Assembly: GCA_900472785.1 (NCBI GenBank)
Contig: UCJH01000047.1
Span: forward strand, 348-64,347
Origin: Hyphomicrobiales bacterium
GTDB taxonomy: Bacteria > Pseudomonadota > Alphaproteobacteria > Rhizobiales > Rhizobiaceae
DNA length: 64,000 bases
Direction: 5' to 3'
In this document: one piece after another, positions 1 to 8,561 of the stretch
Layout: every line of letters starts with the position of its first letter
Position numbering within the stretch: the stretch's first letter is position 1
Notes under the pieces: generated by a model
Databases searched by the model: none
What the model saw: only the letters and a program-made list of their open reading frames with translations
What the model was told of the DNA's origin: nothing
Position numbers and translations under genes: made by a program

Positions 1-2
1 GC

Positions 3-554
3 CCTCCCGGGGCCGGCAAGTCCACGCTTGCCGATGCCCTGCACGATGAGTTCGCGCGCCGTGGCGAGACCTCCGTGGTCCTGCCGATGGACGGGTTCCA
101 TATGGACAACGGCATCCTCGAAGAGCGTGGCCTCCTGCTGCGCAAAGGGGCGCCGGAAACCTTCGACGTCCGCGGCTTCCTCGATATCGTCACGGCCGTG
201 CGCCGCGGTGACGAGGAGGTCCTCGTTCCGGTCTTCGACCGTTCCCGCGAGATCGCCATCGCCTCGGCCCGCCCGATCGCGCCGGACACGCGGATCATCC
301 TGGCCGAGGGCAATTACCTGCTGCTCGACGAGGCGCCGTGGTCGCGGCTGAAGGACCTGTTCGACCTGACGATCTTCGTCGGCCCGTCCTATGCCGTTCT
401 CGAGGAGCGGTTGCGCCAGCGCTGGATCCACTATGGTCTCGATGCCGCCGGCATCGAATGGAAGCTCTATGGCAACGACCTGCCGAACGGAAAGCGGATC
501 ATCGACGGTTCGCGGGCCGCCGACATCGCCATCGAGGTTTTTGAAAGGGACTGA
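3..554 (+). CDS. frcK: P-loop sugar/nucleoside kinase, FrcK-like (5' truncated by window edge)
   Basis: The open frame runs in from the left edge, so the true start is missing. The first readable residues form a P-loop (PPGAGKST), followed about 25 residues on by MDGFHMDN and later by EGNYLLLD, a pattern typical of the uridine kinase/pantothenate kinase-like P-loop kinases. It probably transfers phosphate from ATP to a small sugar or nucleoside in the cytoplasm. The name FrcK rests on context: in Sinorhizobium the kinase closing the fructose ABC operon frcBCAK lies just upstream of pyrC, as here, and a fructokinase follows further on. The substrate is not shown by the sequence. 183 residues are visible, ending in TGA. 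Confidence 0.75.
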   Translation, partial: PPGAGKSTLADALHDEFARRGETSVVLPMDGFHMDNGILEERGLLLRKGAPETFDVRGFLDIVTAVRRGDEEVLVPVFDRSREIAIASARPIAPDTRIILAEGNYLLLDEAPWSRLKDLFDLTIFVGPSYAVLEERLRQRWIHYGLDAAGIEWKLYGNDLPNGKRIIDGSRAADIAIEVFERD

Positions 555-575
555 TCGTTTTAAGATGGGTACGCA

Positions 576-830
576 TTAATTTTTAGCTTGAAACGCTGCA
601 TCAAATGCCTTTTTAGCTTTGCTCGGCGAAGCACGGTACATTTTCAAAGCAAGATCTTTGAAGCTACTTGGATCGATTGTAACTCGCACACTTGTCCAAC
701 CGCCGCCCTTTGATGGAATGCTAAAGTTGATTGTCAACCCATCTTGGCCTGCATCGTCCAAGGCCGCTGTGTACTCGTCCCCGTACCAGTAGCGCGACAT
801 GACGCCACCTCTTCTTACTTTGATTGCCAT
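576..830 (-). CDS. Small conserved hypothetical protein, 84 aa
   Basis: A short cytoplasmic protein with no signal peptide or membrane segment. The ATG at 830 has a GAGGA-like ribosome site about ten bases upstream, and the frame ends at 576. The N-terminal half is aromatic and acidic (SRYWYGDEY), the middle is a short beta-rich stretch, and the C-terminal part is lysine- and alanine-rich and probably helical. It lies between the frcK-like kinase and pyrC on the opposite strand. I do not recognise the family. The frame stays open well upstream over pyrC, but that extension is only the antisense of pyrC. Confidence 0.5.
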   Translation of the reverse strand: MAIKVRRGGVMSRYWYGDEYTAALDDAGQDGLTINFSIPSKGGGWTSVRVTIDPSSFKDLALKMYRASPSKAKKAFDAAFQAKN

Positions 831-938
831 AGCTTCTGTTCCTCGCTTTTGTCGCTTCCAAATAATTGCCGTTGCAAAAATGGGAATGCAACGGCAAGGA
901 ACGTCTGACGAGCAATTGTTGCATAAGGTTGAGTTGAT

Positions 939-1985
939 ATGAGCAACGCTATCGAACTGACGATCCGCCGCCCCGACGACTGGCACCTTCACCTGCGCGA
1001 CGGCGAGATGCTGAAGGGCGTGATCGGCGACACCAGCCGCCATTTCGCCCGCGCCATCATCATGCCCAATCTTGTGCCGCCGGTCGTCACGACTGCCGAC
1101 GCGACCGCCTATCGCGAACGCATCCTGGCGGCCCTGCCGAAGGGCGACCGGTTCGAGCCGCTGATGACACTTTATCTCACCGAAGGCACCAATCCGGACG
1201 ATGTCGAGGCTGGACACAAGAGCGGCCTGATCAAGGCGGTGAAACTCTATCCGGCCGGCGCTACCACCAATTCCCATGGTGGCGTGCGCAATTTCGAAAA
1301 TGCCATGCCGGTGCTGGAGCGCATGGCGAAGATCGGCCTGCCGCTTTGCGTGCACGGCGAAGTCACCACGCCGGAGGTCGATATCTTCGACCGCGAGGCG
1401 GTGTTCATCGAGACGGTGCTCGATCCTTTGCGCACCCGCCTGCCGGAGCTGAAAGTGACGATGGAGCATGTGACCACAAAGGACGGCATCGACTATATCA
1501 AGGCGTCGAAGAGCCATCTCGCCGGCTCGATCACCACGCATCACCTGATCATCAACCGCAACGCCATTCTCGTCGGCGGCATCCGCCCGCATTATTATTG
1601 CCTGCCGGTCGCCAAGCGGGAACTGCACCGCCTGGCGCTGCGCGCCGCCGCTACCTCCGGCGATGCCCGCTTCTTCCTCGGCACGGACTCGGCGCCGCAT
1701 GTGGATCCGCTGAAGGAATGCGCCTGCGGCTGCGCCGGGATCTATACCTCGATCAACACGATGAGCTGCCTTGCCCATGTCTTCGAACAGGAGGATGCGC
1801 TCGACAGGCTTGAGGCCTTCGCCTCGCTCAACGGCCCCAATTGGTATGGCCTGCCGGTAAACGAGGAGACGATCACGCTGCGCAAGCAGGCCGAGCCTGT
1901 AAAATTCCCCGACAAGATCGAAACCGGGGCCGGTCCGGTCACGGTGTTCGATCCGATGTTTCCGCTGCATTGGAATGTCGTTTGA
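939..1985 (+). CDS. pyrC: Dihydroorotase (class II, PyrC)
   Basis: Catalyses the reversible cyclisation of N-carbamoyl-aspartate to dihydroorotate, the third step of de novo pyrimidine synthesis, as a zinc amidohydrolase in the cytosol. The 348-residue length matches the E. coli PyrC type. Metal ligands are readable: HLH at residues 16-18, the carboxylated lysine K102 in [11 protein letters not shown], and the catalytic aspartate D250 in GTDSAPH. pyrE follows about 1 kb downstream with a glyoxalase-like gene between them, so the two pyrimidine genes are near but not obviously in one operon. The ATG at 939 has only a weak ribosome site. Confidence 0.96.
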   Translation: MSNAIELTIRRPDDWHLHLRDGEMLKGVIGDTSRHFARAIIMPNLVPPVVTTADATAYRERILAALPKGDRFEPLMTLYLTEGTNPDDVEAGHKSGLIKAVKLYPAGATTNSHGGVRNFENAMPVLERMAKIGLPLCVHGEVTTPEVDIFDREAVFIETVLDPLRTRLPELKVTMEHVTTKDGIDYIKASKSHLAGSITTHHLIINRNAILVGGIRPHYYCLPVAKRELHRLALRAAATSGDARFFLGTDSAPHVDPLKECACGCAGIYTSINTMSCLAHVFEQEDALDRLEAFASLNGPNWYGLPVNEETITLRKQAEPVKFPDKIETGAGPVTVFDPMFPLHWNVV

Positions 1986-2033
1986 GCGCTTGCCCACCGC
2001 TTGATCGCCGTCGGATTTTCCCCTAATCGTGAA

Positions 2034-2053
2034 GCCGGCCGGATGCGGCCGGC
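2034..2053 (+). terminator. GC-rich hairpin after pyrC
   Basis: A perfect 7-bp stem (gccggcc and ggccggc) around a 6-base loop, 50 bases past the pyrC stop. There is no T-run on either side, so it may slow or stabilise transcript ends rather than act as a full intrinsic terminator. Confidence 0.3.
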
Positions 2054-2191
2054 CGTCCCGCAGCGCGAAAGCGCCCATGGTGAATGCATCCTCTGAAAAG
2101 CCAGTCTCATCCTTGCCTTTTGGCCTTGATGCGAACGGGTCAGCAAAGCGGGCACTGATCTTGCCGTTCGCCGCCCTATGGAGGATGACAC

Positions 2192-2758
2192 ATGCGCGAT
2201 TTTCGCGATGCCAAGCTCATGGCAAAGGTTCTGAAGCAGGCCTTTGCAGACCGCAACACCACACTTTCCCACAGCGAAGCGCTGGAGATCGTCGCCGATC
2301 AGTTCGGTTGCGAGCACTGGAACATCCTGTCGGCACGCATCGATGCCGCGCAGACGGCGCCTGGGAAGACCGACGCTGCCGTCGGCATCCTGTCGCCGAT
2401 CCCGATTTTTCGCATTTTCGATGTCGACAAGGCCATGGAATTCTATTGTGGTTTCCTCGGCTTTACGCTCGATTGGGAGCACCGCTTCGGCGATAACTTC
2501 CCGCTCTATTGCCAGGTCTCGCGCGAGGGCATGATCCTGCATCTGAGCGAGCATGCGGGCGACGCCAGCCCCGGCGCCCGGGCCTTCGTGCGCGTCGGCA
2601 ATGCGGTCGCGCTGCAGGCGGAGCTGGCGGGCAAGAACTACCGCTACATGAAACCCGGCGTGGAAAAAGCGCCCTGGGGGCTGGAGGTCGGGGTCATCGA
2701 TCCCTTCAACAACCGGATTACATTCTGCCAGCAGCAGGGCGAGAACCAGCAGGACTAA
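2192..2758 (+). CDS. Glyoxalase/VOC family protein with Glyoxalase_8-like N-terminal domain
   Basis: 188 residues in two parts. Residues 1 to about 55 (MRDFRDAKLMAKVLKQ, then HSEALEIVADQFGCEHWN) resemble the helical Glyoxalase-related domain that often precedes VOC domains. Residues about 65-180 form a single vicinal-oxygen-chelate module (PIFRIFDVDKAMEFYCGFLGF at its start, DPFNNRITFCQ at its end), as in bleomycin-resistance and glyoxalase I relatives. The ATG at 2192 has a good GGAGG ribosome site. The substrate cannot be told; such proteins are often annotated as bleomycin resistance without proof. It lies between pyrC and pyrE without obvious pathway logic. Confidence 0.8.
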   Translation: MRDFRDAKLMAKVLKQAFADRNTTLSHSEALEIVADQFGCEHWNILSARIDAAQTAPGKTDAAVGILSPIPIFRIFDVDKAMEFYCGFLGFTLDWEHRFGDNFPLYCQVSREGMILHLSEHAGDASPGARAFVRVGNAVALQAELAGKNYRYMKPGVEKAPWGLEVGVIDPFNNRITFCQQQGENQQD

Positions 2759-2796
2759 GAACCTTCATTGCATCGGGATCCGAAGTGGCGCGGGGG

Positions 2797-2965
2797 CCGC
2801 TTGCTCCCTCTTCTCCCCGTCGGGGAGAAGAGGCCCGCAGGACCGGATGAGGGGGCCGAAGGCAGACTTAGGCTATGCCGCGCGTGTCGGCCTTGCCCGT
2901 CCCCTCATCGCCTCACTGCGTTCGGCACTTCTCCCCGCTGGGAAGAAGAGGGAGATCGAGCCGCA
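2797..2965. repeat. RIME-like rhizobial palindromic repeat mosaic
   Basis: A 13-bp perfect inverted repeat (cctcttctccccg and cggggagaagagg at 2807-2833) is followed by ggatgaggggg and then, in opposite orientation, by cccctcatcgcc and a second, less perfect cttctccccgctgggaagaag palindrome. This arrangement is characteristic of the intergenic mosaic elements (RIME) of Rhizobium and relatives. It fills most of the gap between the glyoxalase-like gene and pyrE and may form a stable RNA hairpin. Confidence 0.7.
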
Positions 2966-3058
2966 ATCTCGATGCCTGGCATCTACCACCTCTGGCATTA
3001 CGCGGGTTGACCTGCTATGCGCGGAGGCACCAGAGACACGCGCCGAAGGAGCCCGCCG

Positions 3059-3757
3059 ATGATCCAGACATCCTTTCCCGACAAGGCCGTGATGGCCGAA
3101 CTGGTCGCCAGGATGCTCTGGGAAATCAAGGCGGTGCATTTCAGCGCAGACAAGCCCTACAAGCTGGCGTCCGGCATGGCGAGCCCGGTCTATATCGATT
3201 GCCGCAAGCTGATTTCCTACCCGCGTATCCGCTCGACGGTGATGGATTTCGCCGCTGCCACCGTGCTTAGGGAAGCCGGCTTCGAGCAGTTCGACGTGAT
3301 TGCCGGCGGCGAGACGGCGGGCATTCCCTTTGCGGCGATGCTGGCAGAGCGGCTGGCGCTGCCGATGATCTATGTTCGCAAGGCGCCGAAGGGCCATGGC
3401 CGCAATGCGCAGATCGAGGGCCATATGGCAGATGGCGCCCGCGTGCTCGTCATCGAGGACCTGACGACGGCCGGCGGCTCGATGTTCAAGTTCATCGATG
3501 CGATCCGCGCCGCCGGCGGCGTGGTCGATCATGGCATTGCGCTGTTCTACTACGACATCTTCCCGCAGGCGCGGGCCGAAATGAAGGACAAGGGCGTGAC
3601 GCTTCTGAACATCGCCACCTGGCGCGACGTGCTTGCCGTCGCCAAGGCGCAGAAACTCTTCGATGAAAAGACGTTGTTCGAGGTTGAAGCCTTCCTCAAT
3701 GCGCCGCTCGAATGGTCCGGCCGCAACGGCGGAGTCAGTGCTTTGGCAAGCGCCTGA
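3059..3757 (+). CDS. pyrE: Orotate phosphoribosyltransferase
   Basis: Joins orotate to PRPP to give orotidine 5'-phosphate, the fifth step of pyrimidine synthesis, in the cytosol. The 232-residue product carries the type I phosphoribosyltransferase PRPP loop [14 protein letters not shown] at about residues 129-142 and the upstream orotate-binding segment ([16 protein letters not shown]). I chose the ATG at 3059 because AAGGAG sits just upstream; an in-frame ATG at 3017 would add 14 unconserved-looking, arginine-rich residues. A RIME-like repeat precedes it and a fructokinase gene follows 73 bases later on the same strand. Confidence 0.95.
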   Translation: MIQTSFPDKAVMAELVARMLWEIKAVHFSADKPYKLASGMASPVYIDCRKLISYPRIRSTVMDFAAATVLREAGFEQFDVIAGGETAGIPFAAMLAERLALPMIYVRKAPKGHGRNAQIEGHMADGARVLVIEDLTTAGGSMFKFIDAIRAAGGVVDHGIALFYYDIFPQARAEMKDKGVTLLNIATWRDVLAVAKAQKLFDEKTLFEVEAFLNAPLEWSGRNGGVSALASA

Positions 3758-3830
3758 AAACGGCGCTGGAAATTCCGCGCATATTGATTTAATCGATTGA
3801 AATGAAATCATGTGAAGGGAGAATGCCGTC

Positions 3831-4757
3831 GTGATCATCTGCTGTGGGGAAGCCCTGATCGACATGCTGCCGCGCCAGACAACGGCAGGCGAAACGGCTT
3901 TCGCGCCCTATTCGGGCGGCGCCATCTTCAACACAGCGATCGCACTCGGCCGGCTCGGCATACCCACCGGCTTCTTCACCGGCCTCTCCGATGACATGTT
4001 CGGAGACATGCTGCGCGAAACGCTGAAGTCCAGCAATGTCGATTTCGCGCCCTGCGCCACCCTGTCTCTTCACACCACAGTCGCCTTCGTCAAGCTGGTC
4101 AATGGCTCCGCGACCTACGCCTTCTTCGACGAGAACACCGCCGGCCGGATGATCACAAAGGACGACCTGCCGGCGCTGGGCGATTTCTGCGAAGCGCTGC
4201 ATTTCGGCGCGATCAGCCTGATCCCGGAACCGTGCGGCTCGACTTACGAAGCGCTGATGACCCGCGAACATGAAAAGCGTGTCATCTCCTTCGACCCGAA
4301 CATTCGCCCCGGCTTCATCAAGGATGCCGCCTCCCACAAGGCCCGCATGCTGCGCATGGCCGCCATGTCGGACATCGTCAAATTCTCCGACGAGGACCTC
4401 GACTGGTTCGGCGAAGAGGGCACCCACGACGAACTCGTCGCCAAGTGGCTGACCCGCGGCCCCAAGCTCGTCGTCATCACCAAGGGCGCGGATGGCGCCG
4501 ATGGCTACACCACCCGCGGCAAGGTCTCTGTCTCCGGTGAAAAAGTCACCGTCGTCGATACTGTCGGCGCCGGCGACACCTTCGACGCCGGCATCCTCGC
4601 CTCGCTGAAGATGAACAACCTGCTGACCAAGGCGCAGGTCGCGACGCTCAGCGAGGATGCGGTGCGCGATGCGCTGACGCTCGGCGCCAAGGCGGCCGCA
4701 GTGACGGTGTCGCGAGCAGGAGCCAACCCGCCCTGGAGCTACGAAATCGGTTTGTGA
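3831..4757 (+). CDS. frk: Fructokinase / PfkB-family carbohydrate kinase
   Basis: Phosphorylates a sugar, most likely fructose to fructose 6-phosphate, with ATP. The 308 residues show a PfkB/ribokinase fold: N-terminal CCGEALIDM and GGAIFNTAIALGRLG, and the C-terminal PfkB signature DTVGAGDTFDAG (residues 243-254) with GAGD supplying the anion hole and catalytic base D249. It starts at GTG 3831 with AAGGGAGA upstream; the nearby ATG at 3823 meets a stop at once. The gene order pyrE, frk and then pgi and fadD is the one I recall from Sinorhizobium, where this kinase is called Frk. The exact substrate is inferred. Confidence 0.88.
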   Translation: MIICCGEALIDMLPRQTTAGETAFAPYSGGAIFNTAIALGRLGIPTGFFTGLSDDMFGDMLRETLKSSNVDFAPCATLSLHTTVAFVKLVNGSATYAFFDENTAGRMITKDDLPALGDFCEALHFGAISLIPEPCGSTYEALMTREHEKRVISFDPNIRPGFIKDAASHKARMLRMAAMSDIVKFSDEDLDWFGEEGTHDELVAKWLTRGPKLVVITKGADGADGYTTRGKVSVSGEKVTVVDTVGAGDTFDAGILASLKMNNLLTKAQVATLSEDAVRDALTLGAKAAAVTVSRAGANPPWSYEIGL

Positions 4758-4796
4758 GGGGTCTTGTCGCGGCGCCAGCGCCAGGCGGGATATCGC

Positions 4797-5456
4797 TCAA
4801 CTCGTCAGGGACTTGGCATCCGCGGCTGCCCTGAGATAGGCTCTTGAAAGAAGGCAGGCTTCTTCGCAAAGCCTGCCCGCTACCTCCGGTCCCGGAACCA
4901 GTTTTCCGAAGCTGCCGCGCGAAACTCCAGCCAATGCGGAAAGCAGCGTGAATGCCGCCCTCTCCGGATCGTTGAAAACGGCATCCGACGCATTCGCCAG
5001 AACCCGAACCACGGCAGTCTGCAGTCTTTTATACACGTCGGTGGACAACCGGAACTGATCTATGGAGCCCGCGACCTGATACAGCGCCGTCGTCGCGTCG
5101 GGGCGGGCCATCTTTACCGAGACATAGGCTTCGGCAATGCTATCCGCCAGACTGGAAAGCAGCTTCTTGGGCTCGCCTGTGCACAGGCGCTCGACGGCTT
5201 GAGCCATTTCCTCGAAATGGCGCATCAGGATCGCATAGAGCAACGCCTCCTTGTTCGGAAAATACTGGTAGAGCGTGCCGACCGAGACCCCGGCGCGCTC
5301 GGCGACCCGGGTGGTGGTCAGTCGTGCCAGCCCATCTGCGAGCAAAACCTGAATTGCCGCTTCGTGGATAGCCGCAACCGTCGCTCCAGACCTCGCCTGA
5401 ATCGGCGTTTTCCTTGGCTTCAAGCGCTGCGGAACGATCGGAACGGCCTTTTCCAA
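4797..5456 (-). CDS. TetR/AcrR-family transcriptional regulator
   Basis: 219 residues. The N-terminal helix-turn-helix (about residues 22-70, with TTTRVAERAGVSVGTLYQYFPNKEALLYAI) is a textbook TetR DNA-binding domain; the rest is the helical ligand and dimerisation region. It probably represses its own gene and the divergent TRAP binding-protein gene, since the two are transcribed away from a shared 200-base region holding an imperfect inverted repeat. The frame opens at TTG 5456 without a clear ribosome site, so the start may be a few codons off. The ligand is unknown. Confidence 0.88.
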   Translation of the reverse strand: MEKAVPIVPQRLKPRKTPIQARSGATVAAIHEAAIQVLLADGLARLTTTRVAERAGVSVGTLYQYFPNKEALLYAILMRHFEEMAQAVERLCTGEPKKLLSSLADSIAEAYVSVKMARPDATTALYQVAGSIDQFRLSTDVYKRLQTAVVRVLANASDAVFNDPERAAFTLLSALAGVSRGSFGKLVPGPEVAGRLCEEACLLSRAYLRAAADAKSLTS

Positions 5457-5463
5457 GATGCGA

Positions 5464-5493
5464 ATACCTAACTGAAGGATTGTTCAGGTATAG
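5464..5493. promoter_or_regulatory. Candidate TetR operator
   Basis: Inverted repeat with core CTGAA-N6-TTCAG and outer ATACCT/AGGTAT arms with a two-base offset, immediately upstream of the TetR gene and facing the divergent TRAP gene. Position and symmetry fit an autoregulatory operator; no binding is shown. Confidence 0.4.
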
Positions 5494-5652
5494 TTGCCAA
5501 ACGATGATCTGGTCAAGCGAGCGTCCGCACGCGGGCATCGTCTGAAGCGGGAAGATCGAGCGGCAAATGGCAACGCATCAGCCGAAACGGCTGCGTGAGC
5601 AGCGGGGCTGCGGTCTTACGCTCGGCCATGATGAAAACGAAAGGACATCCGG

Positions 5653-6738
5653 ATGAAAGAAGACGGCAGGAAATCAGGTGGATACGGCATCAGCCGCAGG
5701 CAGCTTCTGGCCGGTGCGGCAGCTTCGGGCGCGTTGCTGTCGACTGCGGTTGCGCAAACGATGGCGGCATCGCCGCGCGTCTTGAAATTCAGCGATCATG
5801 AGCCGCTGGGCGGGATGCGGACCCGGTTCCTGAAAGACGTGGTCTTTCCGGCGATCGAGCGGGAATCGAACGGGCGTTTGAAAATCGAGGACCATTGGAA
5901 TGGCGAGCTCGCGGCCGCCTATGATGCCCTGGGCGCAGTGACCAAGGGCACCACGGACATGGGCACTGTCGTGCCGGAGTATACGGCGAAGGAACTGCCG
6001 CTGCACCAAGTCTTCAAGAGTTTTATCAAAGGCCCGGTCGGTGGCCAGCAGATTGACTTCTTCAACCGGGTTTATTCGGAGGTCCCCGCTTTTCCAGCGG
6101 AGCTGGATAAGAACAACATCGTTCAGCTCTATTTCGGCATCGGGTATCCGGTAGCGTTTTTCTGCAACGCGCCCATGACCAGCCTGGATGAGTTAAAGGG
6201 CGGCAGGTGGCGGTCCGCCAGTTTCTGGCACCTGGATTTTCTCAAGAATGCCGGAGCCACCCCGGTCACAATGCACTGGGGCCCGGAAATCCCTAAGGCA
6301 TTGAAGGCGAAGACGCTGGATGGCCTCATGGTGAACATCGACAGCGGCTATATGCTGAAAGTTCACGAGACCGCGCCGAATGTGCTGGTTTCGAAGGATT
6401 TGTGGCTGGGCCACGTTTATATTCTGGCGATGAACAAGGGCGTCTGGAACGGTCTTGCGCAAGAAGACAGGGACGCCATCGGCCGCGCCACCAAAAAATC
6501 CTACGAGACCCTGGGTGCGGTAATGGAAGAAAGCTTCGACAGGCAGTTGGAGGATCTGAAAAAAGCCGGCGCGACCGTGAGAGTCCTCAGCGCCGAAGAA
6601 GTGGTGCAATTCGAAGCCACCACCCGGTACGCGGACGTTCAGGCAGCCTGGGCGGAAGACCAGAGGGCCCAAGGTGTTGCGGATGCCGCCGACGCCATCC
6701 GCAAGGTCACGTCGATTATCAACGATATCATGAGGTGA
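5653..6738 (+). CDS. TRAP-type transporter solute-binding protein, DctP family, Tat-exported
   Basis: 361-residue periplasmic binding protein. The N-terminus has a twin-arginine signal (SRRQLLAG, RR at residues 15-16) followed by an alanine-rich hydrophobic stretch, so it is probably exported folded by Tat. The mature part has the DctP layout: LKFSDHEPLGG, KIEDHWNGEL, and the central region before GLMVNIDSGYML. DctP proteins deliver carboxylates or related solutes to a DctQ-DctM membrane pair, but no such genes lie nearby, so it is an orphan here. The ATG at 5653 has AAGGA upstream. The divergent TetR gene is the likely regulator. Confidence 0.85.
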   Translation: MKEDGRKSGGYGISRRQLLAGAAASGALLSTAVAQTMAASPRVLKFSDHEPLGGMRTRFLKDVVFPAIERESNGRLKIEDHWNGELAAAYDALGAVTKGTTDMGTVVPEYTAKELPLHQVFKSFIKGPVGGQQIDFFNRVYSEVPAFPAELDKNNIVQLYFGIGYPVAFFCNAPMTSLDELKGGRWRSASFWHLDFLKNAGATPVTMHWGPEIPKALKAKTLDGLMVNIDSGYMLKVHETAPNVLVSKDLWLGHVYILAMNKGVWNGLAQEDRDAIGRATKKSYETLGAVMEESFDRQLEDLKKAGATVRVLSAEEVVQFEATTRYADVQAAWAEDQRAQGVADAADAIRKVTSIINDIMR

Positions 6739-6791
6739 CGCCGCCGGCGGCGTTTTCAAGCCAGGCGCCTGGCTGAGGTCCCGGAGAAGCT

Positions 6792-7031
6792 CTACGAAGC
6801 CGAAAATTTTACCGTCACGCCACGTTGCCGGAAGTAGGCCTGCATGAGCTTCCGGCCGGATCGGTTGTTATGCGGGATCCGGGCCGGATCGACCAAGGCC
6901 TCTTTCAAACCCGCCCGCGTCAACGCAGCCTTGAGCGTTGCGATATGCACGTCGATGTCGGCATTGTCCGCCTGAAGCGATTCATAGATGCGGTTTGTTG
7001 CATCTGCCACGGTCGGTTCACTCACTGTCAT
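6792..7031 (-). CDS. Small conserved hypothetical protein, 79 aa
   Basis: Soluble, acidic at the N-terminus (VSEPTVADATNRIYESLQADNADIDVHIATLKAALTRAGL) and basic at the C-terminus (NNRSGRKLMQAYFRQRGVTVKFS). The ATG at 7031 has AGGAG just before it, rather close. The head is probably a helical hairpin. The family is not recognised. It converges on the TRAP gene and is divergent from the membrane protein that follows. Confidence 0.55.
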   Translation of the reverse strand: MTVSEPTVADATNRIYESLQADNADIDVHIATLKAALTRAGLKEALVDPARIPHNNRSGRKLMQAYFRQRGVTVKFSAS

Positions 7032-7175
7032 ACTCCTGCTATTGTTTGGCTGGCGCTACCCATGTTTCAGCTTGACCTTATTGTGGTGAAGAATGCCCGC
7101 GTCAATGGGGCATTCCGGATTGGCCGACCGCATCCGCTTTCGAAGATGCGGCGGCAGAAGCGGAGGATCGGAAAA

Positions 7176-7649
7176 ATGGCGCACGACGAAGAGCGCAACA
7201 GATCCTTGGCGGCAAGGGCGGCATGGCCTCTGCTTGTTCTCACGGCTGCGCTGCAGGCGATCACAGGCCTGTCGTCCGCGGCCTCCGGGCTTGGTGGATG
7301 GACCGCGGCCGCGACGGGTGGGCTCCAGGCTGTTGCCGCCGGCGTCGCTCTCGTGCCGGCCGTCCGGCGCGATCTTCGCGGCGCTATCCTTGCGGTTGCC
7401 GCAAGCGTGATGCTGGGCTGGCTTTCGATGCTGCCATCCGTCGTTGCGCAGGGACTCGATTTTCAGGGTGACGACAAAGTCACCCCGACCATATTCGTCG
7501 TATCGCCAATTATCGCCATCGTGGCGGCAACGCTTGCATGGCGCAATATCCATCCGATCGCGGCCGCCCTCATCGTGAGTGCGATGACCATTGGCAGTAT
7601 CCTGATCGTCGCCGTTTTCGGACTCCTCATCGCGCTGCACGGCTTCTAA
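7176..7649 (+). CDS. Small integral membrane protein of unknown function
   Basis: 157 residues with a short charged N-terminus (MAHDEERNRS) and about five hydrophobic segments, roughly residues 12-30, 38-58, 62-85, 104-123 and 128-155. The ATG at 7176 is supported by GGAGGATCGG upstream; the reading frame is open further 5' but that part looks non-coding. No catalytic motif is visible. It probably sits in the inner membrane. Confidence 0.6.
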   Translation: MAHDEERNRSLAARAAWPLLVLTAALQAITGLSSAASGLGGWTAAATGGLQAVAAGVALVPAVRRDLRGAILAVAASVMLGWLSMLPSVVAQGLDFQGDDKVTPTIFVVSPIIAIVAATLAWRNIHPIAAALIVSAMTIGSILIVAVFGLLIALHGF

Positions 7650-7733
7650 GCGGGTTCGATGGGGATCATTTGACGATCGAGATCTGACACTGCCGGACGG
7701 TTTCGCGGCAAAGATCGACGAGGCGCACTGTTT

Positions 7734-8441
7734 TCAGCTATGTCCAGCTTGAACCGCGTCGTCTGCGCCTGCCGGCGCGTCGCCGCCTTCGGATACGGCA
7801 GGCCATCGGCCGAGTGCTTCTGCGCCCGCGGCCGTCAAGCCGTAAAGGCCGCGATCGACGCGTTCGAACCAGCCATAGACATTGCCACGCAGGATATTTG
7901 CCGCCGTCGGTGCAATCGTTTTAAGGTCTCGCGGCCGTAAAGGGCCGGCCTGCAGCGCGACTGCGCAAGCCAGAGCCTGTTGGCGATAGGCTGTCATGAT
8001 CGGAGAACGTGTGCTTCCGCCCGCAGTTGGGTCGCCTTTGCGGCGTTTGTGCTCGGTGACAAGGCGCGAACGCTTGCGCGGGTTCTTGCGCGGCATGGCC
8101 GCGGTCGGACTGACAAGCACGTCGACGACGCCGTTGTCGGAAACGGACAGCATGCCGAAGCCAAGCCGCCGGCAAAGGTCGCGGTAGCGGCGATCGCTCT
8201 CGCGGCCCTTTCCTTTTGCCGAAACCCGGGCGGCGATCCAGACCTCGTCGCTCGCAGCCGCCCGATCGACAGCCTGAAGGATCAGTTCGAGGGTGAAGCT
8301 GAGCTTCAATTCGCAGATTACCACCACCGGCGGCTCTTCGGGGCTGAGACCCACAACGTCGCAACCGGCGATTTCTCCCTTGACCGTATAACCGGCAGCT
8401 TCGAGAAAGCTTTTTATCGGCAGATAGAGCGTGGTCTCCAA
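7734..8441 (-). CDS. DUF2161 family putative PD-(D/E)XK phosphodiesterase
   Basis: 235 residues. The N-terminal half shows a nuclease-like core: LPIKSFLEAAGYTVKGEIAGCDVVG followed by VVVICELKLSF, in which D28 and the ExK of CELKL match a PD-(D/E)XK active site. The C-terminal half is basic in its linker and ends in a winged-helix-like region (RDLKTIAPTAANILRGNVYGWFERVDRGLYGLT). The TTG start at 8441 has GAGGA seven bases upstream. This family is common in alphaproteobacteria without a known role; a function on nucleic acid is an inference from the fold. Confidence 0.75.
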   Translation of the reverse strand: METTLYLPIKSFLEAAGYTVKGEIAGCDVVGLSPEEPPVVVICELKLSFTLELILQAVDRAAASDEVWIAARVSAKGKGRESDRRYRDLCRRLGFGMLSVSDNGVVDVLVSPTAAMPRKNPRKRSRLVTEHKRRKGDPTAGGSTRSPIMTAYRQQALACAVALQAGPLRPRDLKTIAPTAANILRGNVYGWFERVDRGLYGLTAAGAEALGRWPAVSEGGDAPAGADDAVQAGHS

Positions 8442-8477
8442 ATCACATCCTCAACTCGTCGGCGGTCACGCGTGCGT

Positions 8478-8545
8478 GCGCGCCTCATCGCGCGCGCAAC
8501 GGCTTCCCGCATGCGGGGAGAAGGGCCATCGTTGCGGCAACGAGG
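8478..8545. repeat. Degenerate RIME-like palindrome
   Basis: Contains cttcccgcatgcggggagaagg beside cctcatcgcgcgcg, the same building blocks as the element before pyrE but shorter and mutated. It fills the gap between the DUF2161 gene start and the pgi stop. Confidence 0.5.
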
Positions 8546-8561
8546 ATGTCCAGGACGCAAT

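Noticed and set aside
576-2078. 500-codon minus-strand frame across pyrC
   Set aside because: Arginine/aspartate-rich antisense of pyrC; only its last 84 codons, outside pyrC, have their own start, ribosome site and protein-like composition.
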